Assembly: GCA_937988745.1 (NCBI GenBank) | Contig: CALKAR010000251.1 | Location: 1-64,000, forward strand | From: an uncultured Peptococcaceae bacterium | GTDB lineage: Bacteria > Bacillota > Limnochordia > Darwinibacteriales > Darwinibacteriaceae | Reading direction: 5' to 3' | Length of the DNA: 64,000 nucleotides | In this document: positions 16,357 through 24,903 of the stretch, piece after piece | Position numbering within the stretch: position 1 is the stretch's first letter | Layout of the letters: every line of letters begins with the position of its first letter | Translations under genes and position numbers: made by a program | Notes under the pieces: generated by a model | What the model was told of the DNA's origin: nothing | The model's input: the letters and a program-made list of their open reading frames with translations, nothing else | Databases searched by the model: none

Positions 16357-16385
16357 AATGTAGTGTTCGAGGTAGGTGCACACTA
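16355..16385 (+). promoter_or_regulatory. sigma-G-like promoter of tlp
   Basis: GGAATG and CACACTA are 18 bases apart. The -10 matches the sigma-G consensus CATACTA at six of seven bases, and the layout mirrors that of the Tlp-like gene at 1630. Confidence 0.5.
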
Positions 16386-16420
16386 AATCAGGGCAAATCG
16401 CCGAGAAAGGTGGAATAGCT

Positions 16421-16660
16421 GTGCGCCGTAATCGCCCAAAGCCCGATGACCGGAGCGACAATGTGGAGCGTCTTCAGGAACAGGTAGTTAATACCATCGA
16501 GAATCTTGAAGAAGCTCACGAAACCTTAAGGAATCCAGATCTGCCTCCAGAACAGAGGGAGCAGATCTTGGCGAAGAACCGCCGCCGCGAAGAAGCGATT
16601 GCTGGAAAGCGAGAAGAAATAAAAGACGAATACGAGTTCCAGCAGCGGCTGAAGGATTAG
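16421..16660 (+). CDS. tlp: small acid-soluble spore protein Tlp
   Basis: This 79-residue protein carries the Tlp hallmark PDDRSDNVERLQEQVVNTIEN and then KNRRREEAIAGKREEIKDE, nearly collinear with Bacillus Tlp. It is expressed in the forespore and located in the spore core. The start is GTG 16421, with GAAAGGTGG seven bases upstream; the frame is open further upstream but without a ribosome binding site. A sigma-G-like promoter and a strong terminator bracket the gene. It shows that the organism descends from, or is, a spore former. Confidence 0.92.
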   Translation: MRRNRPKPDDRSDNVERLQEQVVNTIENLEEAHETLRNPDLPPEQREQILAKNRRREEAIAGKREEIKDEYEFQQRLKD

Positions 16661-16670
16661 TCTCTGGTCG

Positions 16671-16705
16671 AAATGCGTGCCTCGAACAGCGGGGCACGCA
16701 TTTTT
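16671..16705 (+). terminator. rho-independent terminator of tlp
   Basis: An 11-bp stem (AAATGCGTGCC with GGCACGCATTT) is followed by a T run. Confidence 0.88.
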
Positions 16706-16773
16706 ATGCGTCAGTACAGGATTTCCATATCTTGTGGCCAATATTACAAATTGGAAAGGAGAAGGTTGATACC

Positions 16774-17280
16774 ATGGATGTCCTTACAGCAGTTGAACAG
16801 CGGAGAAGTGTTCGGAGTTATAGCGATCAAGAGCTAACTCGTGAGCAAATCGACAAACTGCTTCGGGCGGCCCATTTAGCTCCTTCGGCTCGGAATCGAC
16901 AGGAATGGAAGTTCATTGCTGTTGATGACAAAGAGCTGATCAAAAAGATTGCGGAAATCAGCGGACAGGAATTTGCTGGTGAAGCCCCATTAATCCTAGC
17001 TGGAGTTGGTTTAGAACCTGAGCGAGTGATGCGTTGTGGTATTCCACCGTACATAGTGGATGTAACTATCGCCATGACCCAGGTTACCCTCCTAGCTGTG
17101 GAAATGGGCTTGGGAACGTGCTGGATTGGCGGGTATCCTCAAGATGAAGTTAGAAAACTCTTGGGTGTGCCTGAAAAGCACCAGATTGTGATGCTGCTGA
17201 CAGTGGGTTACCCCAGCGAACAGCCTGAAGCAAGGCCCAGAAAGCCTTTCGAAGAAGTTGTCTCTTACAATAAATTCTAG
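16774..17280 (+). CDS. nitroreductase-family FMN oxidoreductase
   Basis: The 168-residue protein has the nitroreductase N-terminus AVEQRRSVRSYSDQELTREQIDKLLRAAHLAPSARNRQEWKF (FMN phosphate contacts at the RRSVR and SARNRQEW segments) and the C-terminal GLGTCWIGGY block. It is a short-form member that reduces quinones, nitro compounds or unknown substrates with NAD(P)H. The ATG 16774 follows AAAGGAGAAGG. It lies 18 bases ahead of the Gfo/Idh/MocA gene and forms an operon with it and the mscS-like gene. The physiological substrate is unknown. Confidence 0.88.
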   Translation: MDVLTAVEQRRSVRSYSDQELTREQIDKLLRAAHLAPSARNRQEWKFIAVDDKELIKKIAEISGQEFAGEAPLILAGVGLEPERVMRCGIPPYIVDVTIAMTQVTLLAVEMGLGTCWIGGYPQDEVRKLLGVPEKHQIVMLLTVGYPSEQPEARPRKPFEEVVSYNKF

Positions 17281-17298
17281 CTCGGGGAGGAGAGCACT

Positions 17299-18342
17299 TT
17301 GGCAGACAAGATTAAAATCGGTATTATTGGGGCCGGAAACATCGCCCAATCGGCCCATATACCAGCATATTTGGCACAAGATGATGTAGAGCTTTATGCG
17401 GTTTACGACATCAACAATTCCCGTGCCAAGGAAGTAGCAGACAAATTTGGTTTCAAGTACGCTGTTGGCAGTTTGGAAGAACTAGTAAGTATGGAAGAAC
17501 TTGATGCAGTCAGCGTCTGCACTTGGAATGATGGACATAAAGATGCGGTAATTGCTGCGGCTAATGCTGGAAAGCATATCCTCTGTGAAAAGCCGATGGC
17601 TATGACAGTGGCGGAGACAGAGGCCATGGCAGAAGCGGTGCGAAAGAACAACGTTATTTTTATGATGGGCTTTGTCAACCGCTTCCGAGTTGAGAGTAAA
17701 ATCATCAAGGAACTGGCTGATGCGGGCAAGTTCGGCGAGATTTACTACGCTAAGTGCGGCATTATTAGGCGGCGCGGTACACCGCTTGGCTGGTTTACTG
17801 ACCTGAGCAAATCGGGCGGCGGTCCAGTTATCGATTTGGGAGTTCACGCGATTGATGTAACCTGGTACTACATGGGTAAGCCAGAGCCAGTCAGCGTTAG
17901 TGCTGTAACTTACAGTAAGATCGGGGATTATAAGACTAAAGGTGTCAGCCGCTGGGAAGCCTTGGATACCGATAACCTGGTTTTCGAAACAGAGGACTCT
18001 GCCGCCGCTTTGATTAGATTCAAGAACGGTGCTTCGATGACAGTAGATGTCACATGGGCTATTAATGGCAAAGAACGGGGCATTTTCAGCGAAATTTACG
18101 GCACCAAAGCCGGCGCAAGCCTTGATCCCTTCTGCATTTACGCTGAAGAAGCTGGTTACTTGATGGACTGCACTCCCATAGCAGAACCAGAGAACATGTT
18201 TAACAATGAAATCCGTCACTTCCTTGACTGTATTAAGAGCGGGCAGGAACCGATCGCAACCTTGGAAGACGGCATGGCTGTGCAGAAAATCCTAAACGGC
18301 ATCTATGATTCGGCTCGTCTAGGACGTGAGGTTGAACTGTAA
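17299..18342 (+). CDS. Gfo/Idh/MocA-family oxidoreductase
   Basis: This 347-residue protein starts at TTG 17299 behind GGGGAGGAG. The N-terminal Rossmann fold has GIIGAGNIAQSAHIPAY, the CEKPMAMT block carries the conserved catalytic lysine (EKP), and GGGPVIDLGVHAIDVTWYYMG supplies the catalytic His/Asp region. The family oxidises or reduces sugars and inositols with NAD(P). It overlaps the mscS-like gene by one base (TAATG), which implies translational coupling. The exact sugar substrate is unknown. Confidence 0.9.
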   Translation: MADKIKIGIIGAGNIAQSAHIPAYLAQDDVELYAVYDINNSRAKEVADKFGFKYAVGSLEELVSMEELDAVSVCTWNDGHKDAVIAAANAGKHILCEKPMAMTVAETEAMAEAVRKNNVIFMMGFVNRFRVESKIIKELADAGKFGEIYYAKCGIIRRRGTPLGWFTDLSKSGGGPVIDLGVHAIDVTWYYMGKPEPVSVSAVTYSKIGDYKTKGVSRWEALDTDNLVFETEDSAAALIRFKNGASMTVDVTWAINGKERGIFSEIYGTKAGASLDPFCIYAEEAGYLMDCTPIAEPENMFNNEIRHFLDCIKSGQEPIATLEDGMAVQKILNGIYDSARLGREVEL

Positions 18343-19160
18343 TGGATGCTATGTCTGCTGTATCTAATCTCTGGGGGGTTGCGGCCCAATACGCTGGCAG
18401 ACTTGTGTTGGCGGTAATCGTATATTTCGTCGGACGTCAGCTAGTGAAGCTCGCCATTAACCTAACTGAGCGCAGAATGACAAAACTGCATGTTGATGAG
18501 TCGCTGCACACATTCTTGTCTTCGCTCCTCAGTATGGCGCTGCAGGCACTCTTACTTTTGTCTGTGGCAGCCACAGCTGGAATCGAAGTCACATCTTTCG
18601 TAGCACTCATTGGAGCAGCAGGGTTGGCAATCGGGTTAGCGTTTCAAGGTTCGCTTTCTAATTTCGCAGGCGGAGTATTGATTTTGCTTTTGAAGCCCTT
18701 TAAAGTAGGCGATTTCATTGAAGCAGGGGGTTATTCAGGTACTGTCAAGGAAATCCAAGTGTTCTACACCATCCTGCATACTCCTAATAATCAGAAGGTG
18801 ATTCTGCCTAACTCAACGCTTTCGAATGCTACTACAGTTAACTACTCAGCGAATCCTACTCGTCGAGCTAACATTCAAGTATTGGTATCCTTTGACTCTG
18901 ACATTCAGCAGGTAAAAGAGGTGCTCCTCAATGCAGCACGAAGCATTCCGGAAGTGCTGGATGATCCGGCACCATTTGTTGCCTTAGGAGATTTCAGCCC
19001 CCATGGCATGGTGTTCTACTTGAGGGCTTGGGCACCCGTAAAGGACTACTGGACCGCCTACTTCAAACTAAATGAGAATATCAAAGAAGGACTAGATTCA
19101 GCAGGAATTGAGATTCCATATGAGCAGTTAGATGTGCGTGTAACAGAAAACCGGCCATAG
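18342..19160 (+). CDS. MscS-family small-conductance mechanosensitive channel
   Basis: The 272-residue protein has three N-terminal membrane helices, including the glycine/alanine-rich pore helix (LIGAAGLAIGLAFQGSLSNFAGGVLILLLKPFKVGDFIE). The MscS beta domain follows (VILPNSTLSNATTVNYS) and then the cytoplasmic alpha-beta vestibule domain. It releases solutes during hypo-osmotic shock. Its start overlaps the previous stop by one base. Its stop codon lies in the loop of its own terminator. Confidence 0.93.
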   Translation: MDAMSAVSNLWGVAAQYAGRLVLAVIVYFVGRQLVKLAINLTERRMTKLHVDESLHTFLSSLLSMALQALLLLSVAATAGIEVTSFVALIGAAGLAIGLAFQGSLSNFAGGVLILLLKPFKVGDFIEAGGYSGTVKEIQVFYTILHTPNNQKVILPNSTLSNATTVNYSANPTRRANIQVLVSFDSDIQQVKEVLLNAARSIPEVLDDPAPFVALGDFSPHGMVFYLRAWAPVKDYWTAYFKLNENIKEGLDSAGIEIPYEQLDVRVTENRP

Positions 19161-19171
19161 TGCCGGTTTTC
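19146..19171 (+). terminator. terminator of the nitroreductase-mscS operon
   Basis: A 10-bp perfect stem (GAAAACCGGC with GCCGGTTTTC) encloses the mscS stop codon in its loop. A T-rich run ends the stem, and the A-rich left arm also lets it act for the convergent ugpE gene. Confidence 0.85.
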
Positions 19172-19177
19172 TTAATA

Positions 19178-20005
19178 CTATTTGGTTGTCTGCATGGCTA
19201 TGCCTTCGGCGAACTGTCTGCGGAAGAGGATGAGAACGATCAGAGGTGGGAGCATGATGATCAGCAGCCCAGCCATAATGATATTCCATTCTGCAGCGCC
19301 GCGTTCAGATGTATAGAGCATGCGGAGACCAATCTGCGCTACACGCATATCTGCCGCGGTGGTCGCAATATTGGGCCAGAGATATTCGTTCCACATATAG
19401 ACAAACTCGATGACCAGCAGTGCGGCGATGTTTGTCCAGGAAAGTGGAAGCAGAACGTGCCACAAGTACTGCAGAGCAGTTGTTCCATCAACCCGTGCTG
19501 CATCGGCTAATTCTTGAGGTACCGTCAGATAAAACTGCCGGAAGAGAATGATTCCCGTGGTACTGGCAAAATAGGGAATCGTCAGGGCTCGATAGGTGTT
19601 CAGCCAATTCCAGGACGCCATCATCCGATAAAGAGGAATCACTCGCACAGGGAGAGGCATCATCTGAGTTACCATACAGAGGGGGAACAAGAACCAACTT
19701 CCCCTAAACTTGAAGTGGGTAAAGGCAAAGGCTGCCAAGATAGAGAAAATGATTTTGCCAATCGATACGACGACGGCAATGATCACACTGTTCTTGAGCA
19801 GAATCCCCATATTGACCCGGGTCCAAGCTTCCTTCAGGTTATTCAAGAGCTCTTTTCCTGGGCGTAGAATTGGGGGAAAGGCATAAGCATCTTGGTGGGT
19901 ATGGGTTGCCATGACAAAGGCATAATACATGGGAAAAGCCACCACTAGTAGGGTGAACAGTAGAATGGCATGAGTAGCTATTGCATGAAGTGTTTTACGC
20001 TTCAC
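19178..20005 (-). CDS. ugpE: Ugp-like ABC permease, MalG/UgpE type
   Basis: This 275-residue protein has six membrane helices and the EAA loop near residue 195 (ELADAARVDGTTALQYLWHVLLPLS), which contacts the ATPase. It starts at GTG 20005. It is the third gene of the ugpB-ugpA-ugpE-like operon. The match to UgpE is by position and type rather than by unique residues. No ATPase gene is in the operon, so a shared MsmX/UgpC-type ATPase must be encoded elsewhere. Confidence 0.85.
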   Translation of the reverse strand: MKRKTLHAIATHAILLFTLLVVAFPMYYAFVMATHTHQDAYAFPPILRPGKELLNNLKEAWTRVNMGILLKNSVIIAVVVSIGKIIFSILAAFAFTHFKFRGSWFLFPLCMVTQMMPLPVRVIPLYRMMASWNWLNTYRALTIPYFASTTGIILFRQFYLTVPQELADAARVDGTTALQYLWHVLLPLSWTNIAALLVIEFVYMWNEYLWPNIATTAADMRVAQIGLRMLYTSERGAAEWNIIMAGLLIIMLPPLIVLILFRRQFAEGIAMQTTK

Positions 20006-20044
20006 AGCTAGGTCACCGTCCTTATAAGAGCAGTCGAAGACTAA

Positions 20045-20926
20045 TTACCGATCATAGACTGACTTCCTGGTTGAGGTATAAATCTGTACTGCGCCAATAA
20101 TGGCTACGATGATAAACAGGAAGACTGATTGGGCAGCAGCCTGCCCTTCTTGCATCCGTCCGAATCCATCCCGGTAGATCTTGTAGATCAGGAATTCTGT
20201 AGAGCGGTTCGGCCCGCCTTGGGTTACCACATCGATCATGCCAAAAGATTGGAAGAAGGCATATACCGTGTTTACAAACACCAAGAAGGCTGTTGTTGGA
20301 CTGAGCAGAGGAAAGGTAACCTTCCAGAAAGTCTGCCATGGCGAGGCACCATCAATCGAAGCAGCTTCTTTTAGATTGTGGGGGACATTTTGCAGCCCAG
20401 CTACGAAAAAGCAGATGTTGTACCCCAGCATGACCCAAACGGACGCTGCGGTCACCAAGATAAACGCTGCAACGGGTTCCGTAAAATAGTTGATGGAATA
20501 GCCAGTCAGCGCACTGATGATCCGTGTCGCAACTCCAATGGAAGGGTCAAATATCAAAGACCACATAACTCCAGCAATAATTGGAGACATAGCATAGGTC
20601 CAGATGAATGCAATCTGATAAAAAGCCGTTCCGCGAATTTTTTGGGTAGTCAAGAGGGCAATGCAGAGAGAAATGGTCAAGCCTACCCCAATGACGAGTG
20701 CGGAGAAAATAATCGTATTTCTCAGACTGAACAGATATTCAGGTGATGCGAACATCTCGACGTAGTTCCGCCATCCCACACTGCGCAGCTGCCCGAAGGG
20801 AGATACTCGGTGGAATGAGAGGTGAATCGCCTGCGCAAAGGGGAAGATCAGGAAAATCACAATCACAACGATTGAGGGCATGACAAGCCAGTAAGGTAAG
20901 ATGCGATAATTAGGGAACCTGTTCAT
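20045..20926 (-). CDS. ugpA: Ugp-like ABC permease, MalF/UgpA type
   Basis: The 293-residue protein has six helices and the EAA loop LKEAASIDGASPWQTFWKVTFPLLSP. Its C-terminal part NTVYAFFQSFGMIDVVTQGGP and LIYKIYRDGF closely follows E. coli UgpA. It should form the translocation pore with the UgpE-like subunit for glycerol-3-phosphate or glycerophosphodiesters. The ATG 20926 has AGGAGG. A 12-bp hairpin separates it from ugpB. Confidence 0.88.
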   Translation of the reverse strand: MNRFPNYRILPYWLVMPSIVVIVIFLIFPFAQAIHLSFHRVSPFGQLRSVGWRNYVEMFASPEYLFSLRNTIIFSALVIGVGLTISLCIALLTTQKIRGTAFYQIAFIWTYAMSPIIAGVMWSLIFDPSIGVATRIISALTGYSINYFTEPVAAFILVTAASVWVMLGYNICFFVAGLQNVPHNLKEAASIDGASPWQTFWKVTFPLLSPTTAFLVFVNTVYAFFQSFGMIDVVTQGGPNRSTEFLIYKIYRDGFGRMQEGQAAAQSVFLFIIVAIIGAVQIYTSTRKSVYDR

Positions 20927-20965
20927 GGAAAACCTCCTATAGCGTGCTCCTCGTCCGGTGCAAAG

Positions 20966-20993
20966 ATCACCGGAGGAAAGCTCCTCCGGTGAT
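20966..20993 (-). other. intercistronic stem-loop between ugpB and ugpA
   Basis: A 12-bp perfect stem (ATCACCGGAGGA with its complement) closes a four-base loop and has no T run. Such hairpins after binding-protein genes stabilise the upstream transcript or partly terminate, which gives an excess of binding protein over permeases (inference). Confidence 0.8.
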
Positions 20994-21023
20994 GTTGTTT
21001 CTTAAGGATGTTAGCTGCAGCTC

Positions 21024-22352
21024 TTACTCAAAGAACTCGTTGTACTCTGCCAGGAGTGCATTGATTTGGTCTGCAGAGTATTGGAGAGCAGCACGTTGGT
21101 CTTCGCCGTTGGCGATCTTCTCCAGAGCTGTCCGGACCCATTCACGAGCTTGGGCGAATGGCCCCATTCTCATACCGGCCGAGGCGTTGGTATCGGACTT
21201 GCCGCTGAGAATCTGGAGGAAAGCGGTCAGGTGGTTCGGGCTCTGTGTAAACCAGCCTTCGTCCATGAGAGCCTTCACCGCAGCATTTGTTGCGGGGAAG
21301 TAGCCGGTATTCTTGTGCCAGTAAACAGCTACATCAGTGCGGGAGAGGTACTTGAAGAATTCGAAGATTACCCGCAGTTCTTCATCGGTTACCCGATTAG
21401 AAACATACAAGCTGTTACCACCGATCAGGGAGTTGCCCCGTGGATATTCATCACTTAGACGCGGCAGGAAGGTAGTGCGTACCTCAAAGGAGTCGCCTAC
21501 AGTCCTGAGAATTCCGTCTAGCGAGGATGTGGACTGCATCAAGAATGTGATTTCGCCGCTCTGGAAAGCGCCGTTGGCATTGTATTCAGCACCACCGTAG
21601 ATCCAGACACCGTCTCTTGCCATCTTGCTCCAGAGGGTGAGGAGTTCATCGGTGAACTCATTTGGCCAGCTGACCGAAGTCGGACGGCCTTCGCGGCCAT
21701 TGCCCATGTTGGCATATTCTAAGTCGTGGAGTGCCAGGGCATTTTCAAACATCCAGTCGGGCCAGCCAAAGGACAGAGCGTTCTTGACTACGCCGGCTTC
21801 GATGAGCTTGAGGCCGTACTCATACATCTCCTGCCAGGTTGTGGGAGGCTTGTTGGGGTCAAGCCCAGCTGCCCGGAGATGGTCGGCGTTGTAATAGATC
21901 ATGGCTGTCGACGAAGCGAAGGGCCAGGACCACAGATTGCCGTCTTTTGAGTAGTACTGCACGATGGGGCGGATGTACTGACCGAAGTCCCATTCTTCGC
22001 CTAGACGTTTGGGAATTTGGTAAGCGGGGATGATCATGCCGCTGTCATGCATGGCCTGGGTTCCTACTTCGTAGATCTGGACAATTCCGGGCTCTTGTCC
22101 TGCTTGGTAAGCAGCCCTAAACCGTGCCAAGCATTCTTCGTAGGTACCTACCAAGACAGGTTCGATCTGCATGTTGGGGTCAATTGCGTTGAAGTCAGCA
22201 ACAACCTTATTCAGAACTTCCAGGCGAGCGCCTGTCATACTGTGCCAGAACTCAACTGTTACTGGCTGTGCTGCTGCTGTTGCAATTCCTGCAAGTACGA
22301 ATGCTAGGACAAGAACAGCAACAGTCATACGTCTTGCCACTACACTGAACAT
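21024..22352 (-). CDS. ugpB: Ugp-like solute-binding protein
   Basis: The 442-residue precursor has a signal peptide ending AGIATAAAQ-PVTVEFWH, with no lipobox cysteine. The mature protein is collinear with E. coli UgpB: VEFWHSMTG, GTYEECLARFRAAYQAGQEPGIVQIYEVGT, LWSWPFASSTAMIYYN, WHKNTGYFPAT and SPNHLTAFLQIL. It should bind sn-glycerol-3-phosphate or glycerophosphodiesters in the periplasm. A free periplasmic binding protein instead of a lipoprotein fits a cell with an outer membrane. It starts at ATG 22352 behind GGAGG. It heads the operon ugpB-ugpA-ugpE. Confidence 0.88.
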   Translation of the reverse strand: MFSVVARRMTVAVLVLAFVLAGIATAAAQPVTVEFWHSMTGARLEVLNKVVADFNAIDPNMQIEPVLVGTYEECLARFRAAYQAGQEPGIVQIYEVGTQAMHDSGMIIPAYQIPKRLGEEWDFGQYIRPIVQYYSKDGNLWSWPFASSTAMIYYNADHLRAAGLDPNKPPTTWQEMYEYGLKLIEAGVVKNALSFGWPDWMFENALALHDLEYANMGNGREGRPTSVSWPNEFTDELLTLWSKMARDGVWIYGGAEYNANGAFQSGEITFLMQSTSSLDGILRTVGDSFEVRTTFLPRLSDEYPRGNSLIGGNSLYVSNRVTDEELRVIFEFFKYLSRTDVAVYWHKNTGYFPATNAAVKALMDEGWFTQSPNHLTAFLQILSGKSDTNASAGMRMGPFAQAREWVRTALEKIANGEDQRAALQYSADQINALLAEYNEFFE

Positions 22353-22443
22353 TACAACACCTCCGAAAATATTTATTCAAATAAATACTTCTTCGGATTG
22401 TAACACTTTCCTGCTCATTTGGTAACATGTGTGTCAAAAAGCA

Positions 22444-22477
22444 CAAAACAAAAGCCAACAGTCAAGGCTGTTGGCTT
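22444..22477 (-). terminator. terminator of the malic enzyme-patB operon
   Basis: On the minus strand, AAGCCAACAG pairs with CTGTTGGCTT and is followed by TTGTTTT. The patB stop codon falls in the loop. Confidence 0.82.
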
Positions 22478-23634
22478 AGAGCGTTTTCTATTTGAGTTAA
22501 GGCTCGGACAATCGTGCTGCGGGGACAGGCAATGTTCATGCGCTGAAATCCGCTGCCTTCTCTGCCGAACATACTGCCATCGTTGAAGGCAACTCCCGCT
22601 TTTTGGGCAAAGAAGCGGTTCAGTTCATCATCTGGGATTGGAAGTTCTCGGCAGTCCAGCCATACTAGGTATGTTCCTTCGGGTGGAATCACTTTAATGT
22701 TGGGCATCCTCTTTGCAAGTTCTTCGAGAATGAAATTGATATTGCCCTGGAGATACTCCCGAAGTTCATCAAGCCACTGGGCTCCTGTACGGTAAGCGGC
22801 CTCCGCCCCCGCTGCTCCAAAGGTGTTCAGCTCGGCAAGGCCCAGCATAGCTTTGGCTGTCTTATACTGCTGACGCAGTTCTTCATTGGGAATAATCACG
22901 TTAGACAAGTAAAACCCTGCCAAGTTAAAGGTTTTGCTGGGAGCCATAAAGGTTATACAGCGATCTTTGGCTTCGCCTACAGCTGCCAGCGGGATATGTT
23001 TTTGGCCGGGTAGGGTTAGGTCTGACCAAATCTCATCGGATAAAACTAAGACATCGTAGCGGGTGATAAGCTCAGCAAGTCTTTCGAGCTCCTCTTGTGA
23101 CCATACCCGTCCTACAGGATTGTGGGGGCTGCAGAAGATCACAGTTCTTGCCCCTGCTTGGAAGTGCCGTTCTAAATCGTCAAAATCTATGGTATACCGT
23201 CCGTTTTCCACTACTAGAGTATTTTCTACAACCTGCCGATTGTTGCGCTCAACCATTGAAAAGAACGGATGATACACAGGGGGCTGGATCACTATCTTAT
23301 CTCCTGGCTCAGTGAAGGCCTGGATTGCCAGTGAGAGTCCGCTTACAACCCCCGGGCTGTAGGTAATCCACTCTTGAGGCACATTCCAGTCGTGCCGGGC
23401 GTGAAGCCAAGCTGCAAAGGATTCAGCATAGCCATTGGGAACCATTTCATAGCCATAGAATCCGTTCTGGGCTCGCTTCACCAGTGCGTCTATTACAGAT
23501 TGGGGTGGCGGAAAATCCATATCCGCCACCCACATCGGAATCAAGTCACTGCAGCCGTAGATCTCCTCAGCCTTGTCCCACTTAATAGAATTTAAGCCAG
23601 ACCGGTTTGCGGGTTGATCAAATTGACTGCGCAC
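22462..23634 (-). CDS. patB: MalY/PatB-type PLP C-S lyase (cystathionine beta-lyase-like aminotransferase)
   Basis: The 390-residue fold-type I PLP enzyme has the MalY/PatB N-terminus (SIKWDKAEEIYGCSDLIPMWVADMDFPPP), CSPHNPVGRVW, SDEIWSDLTL and the PLP lysine in APSKTFNLAGF. Members cleave cystathionine or cysteine conjugates to homocysteine or thiol, pyruvate and ammonia. The GTG 23634 overlaps the malic enzyme stop by one base and has GGGAGG seven bases upstream, so translation is coupled. Both genes yield pyruvate. PatB is likeliest; a true transaminase is less likely. Confidence 0.88.
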   Translation of the reverse strand: MRSQFDQPANRSGLNSIKWDKAEEIYGCSDLIPMWVADMDFPPPQSVIDALVKRAQNGFYGYEMVPNGYAESFAAWLHARHDWNVPQEWITYSPGVVSGLSLAIQAFTEPGDKIVIQPPVYHPFFSMVERNNRQVVENTLVVENGRYTIDFDDLERHFQAGARTVIFCSPHNPVGRVWSQEELERLAELITRYDVLVLSDEIWSDLTLPGQKHIPLAAVGEAKDRCITFMAPSKTFNLAGFYLSNVIIPNEELRQQYKTAKAMLGLAELNTFGAAGAEAAYRTGAQWLDELREYLQGNINFILEELAKRMPNIKVIPPEGTYLVWLDCRELPIPDDELNRFFAQKAGVAFNDGSMFGREGSGFQRMNIACPRSTIVRALTQIENALSQQP

Positions 23635-24803
23635 TATTTCGCCTCCCGAGCAACTCCAGTTTCCCGTGCCTTCTGACGTACCGCTTCGGCAACCCGCTCT
23701 ACAACTCGCTTGTCGAAAGGCGAGGGAATGATCAAGTCTGCTGTAGGCTCCTCGATGATACCTGCAATAGCTTCGGCTGCTGCGATCTTCATTTCATCAT
23801 TGATGTCCGTTGCTCTTACATCCAAGGCGCCGCGGAAGATTCCGGGGAAGCCCAACACGTTGTTGACCTGGTTTGGATAGTCAGAGCGACCTGTTGCCAC
23901 AACTGCTGCTCCGGCAGCCTTAGCTTCATCGACTGAAATCTCTGGTTCGGGGTTAGCCAAAGCCATGATGATTGGTTTGTCGTTCATCGCCTTGACCATT
24001 TCGCCGGTCAGGACATTAGCTACCGATACGCCAATGAAGACATCAGCGCCAGCGAGGGCTTCGGCCAGCGTTTGCTTTTCGCCGTTGGGATTGGTTTCTT
24101 GAGCAATCCGTTCCTGCATGAAGTTGTTATTAGGATCGCCTGGAATCAGGCGGCCTTGTTTACCGCAGGCCTTAATGTTAGTATAACCATCCTTCAGGAG
24201 TAGGTTTACGATTGCGGCACCCGCAGCTCCAATGCCGTTGACTACAATTGAAGCAGACTTGTCCTTGCCGACGACCTTCAGAGCGTTGATAAGGCCAGCC
24301 AAGACCACAACGGCAGTGCCGTGCTGGTCATCATGGAAGATAAAGATATCAGTTTCTTTCTTCAGCCGTTCCTCAATTTCAAAGCAGCGAGGTGCAGAAA
24401 TGTCTTCTAAGTTAACCCCAGCAATACTGGGTTCGAGGGCTTTAACTACCCGTACGATTTCATCCGTATCTTGGGTGTTCAGGCAGAGAGGGAGAGCATT
24501 AACATCAGCAAATTCCTTAAACAAGATTGCCTTGCCTTCCATAACTGGCAGGGCCGCTTCTCCCCCAATGTTCCCTAGACCCAATACTGCGGATCCATCG
24601 GAAACCACAGCGATAGTGTTGCCCCGGCCTGTGTATTCAAAGACCTTCGACTTGTCTTTAGCAATCTCACGGCAGGGTTGGGCTACGCCAGGAGAGTAGG
24701 CGATACTTAGCTCAGCCGCTGATGTGATCTCAACTTTGCTCTTGAAGTCCAATTTGCCGCGCCATTGACGGTGACACTCTAATGCCTTCTGATATACGTC
24801 CAA
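23634..24803 (-). CDS. NAD(P)-dependent malic enzyme
   Basis: This 389-residue short malic enzyme decarboxylates malate to pyruvate. Recognisable segments are AYSPGVAQPCREI, TIAVVSDGSAVLGLGNIG, GVNLEDISAPRCFEIE (metal ligands), FHDDQHGTAVVVLAGL and NGIGAAGAAI (dinucleotide fold). The C-terminal phosphotransacetylase-like domain of MaeB is absent. The start is TTG 24803 with AAGGAGGGG. It is the first gene of an operon with patB. Confidence 0.94.
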   Translation of the reverse strand: MDVYQKALECHRQWRGKLDFKSKVEITSAAELSIAYSPGVAQPCREIAKDKSKVFEYTGRGNTIAVVSDGSAVLGLGNIGGEAALPVMEGKAILFKEFADVNALPLCLNTQDTDEIVRVVKALEPSIAGVNLEDISAPRCFEIEERLKKETDIFIFHDDQHGTAVVVLAGLINALKVVGKDKSASIVVNGIGAAGAAIVNLLLKDGYTNIKACGKQGRLIPGDPNNNFMQERIAQETNPNGEKQTLAEALAGADVFIGVSVANVLTGEMVKAMNDKPIIMALANPEPEISVDEAKAAGAAVVATGRSDYPNQVNNVLGFPGIFRGALDVRATDINDEMKIAAAEAIAGIIEEPTADLIIPSPFDKRVVERVAEAVRQKARETGVAREAK

Positions 24804-24879
24804 TACGAGCCCCTCCTTGTTAATAAACTCACTAAGTGATTCTCATTAAGCTTCTGCAAATCCTGCATCATTAACTACA

Positions 24880-24903
24880 AAAACCCGGCGTTAACCGGGT
24901 TTT
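24880..24903 (-). terminator. terminator of the RelA/SpoT-domain gene
   Basis: On the minus strand, a 9-bp stem (AAAACCCGG with CCGGGTTTT) is followed by TTGTAG. It starts inside the stop codon of the gene. Confidence 0.82.

Noticed and set aside
22360..22440. TTGACA-containing region upstream of ugpB as a strong promoter
   Set aside because: TTGACA has no -10 at a suitable distance; only a weak TTACCA-17-TACAAT arrangement remains, not enough for a call.
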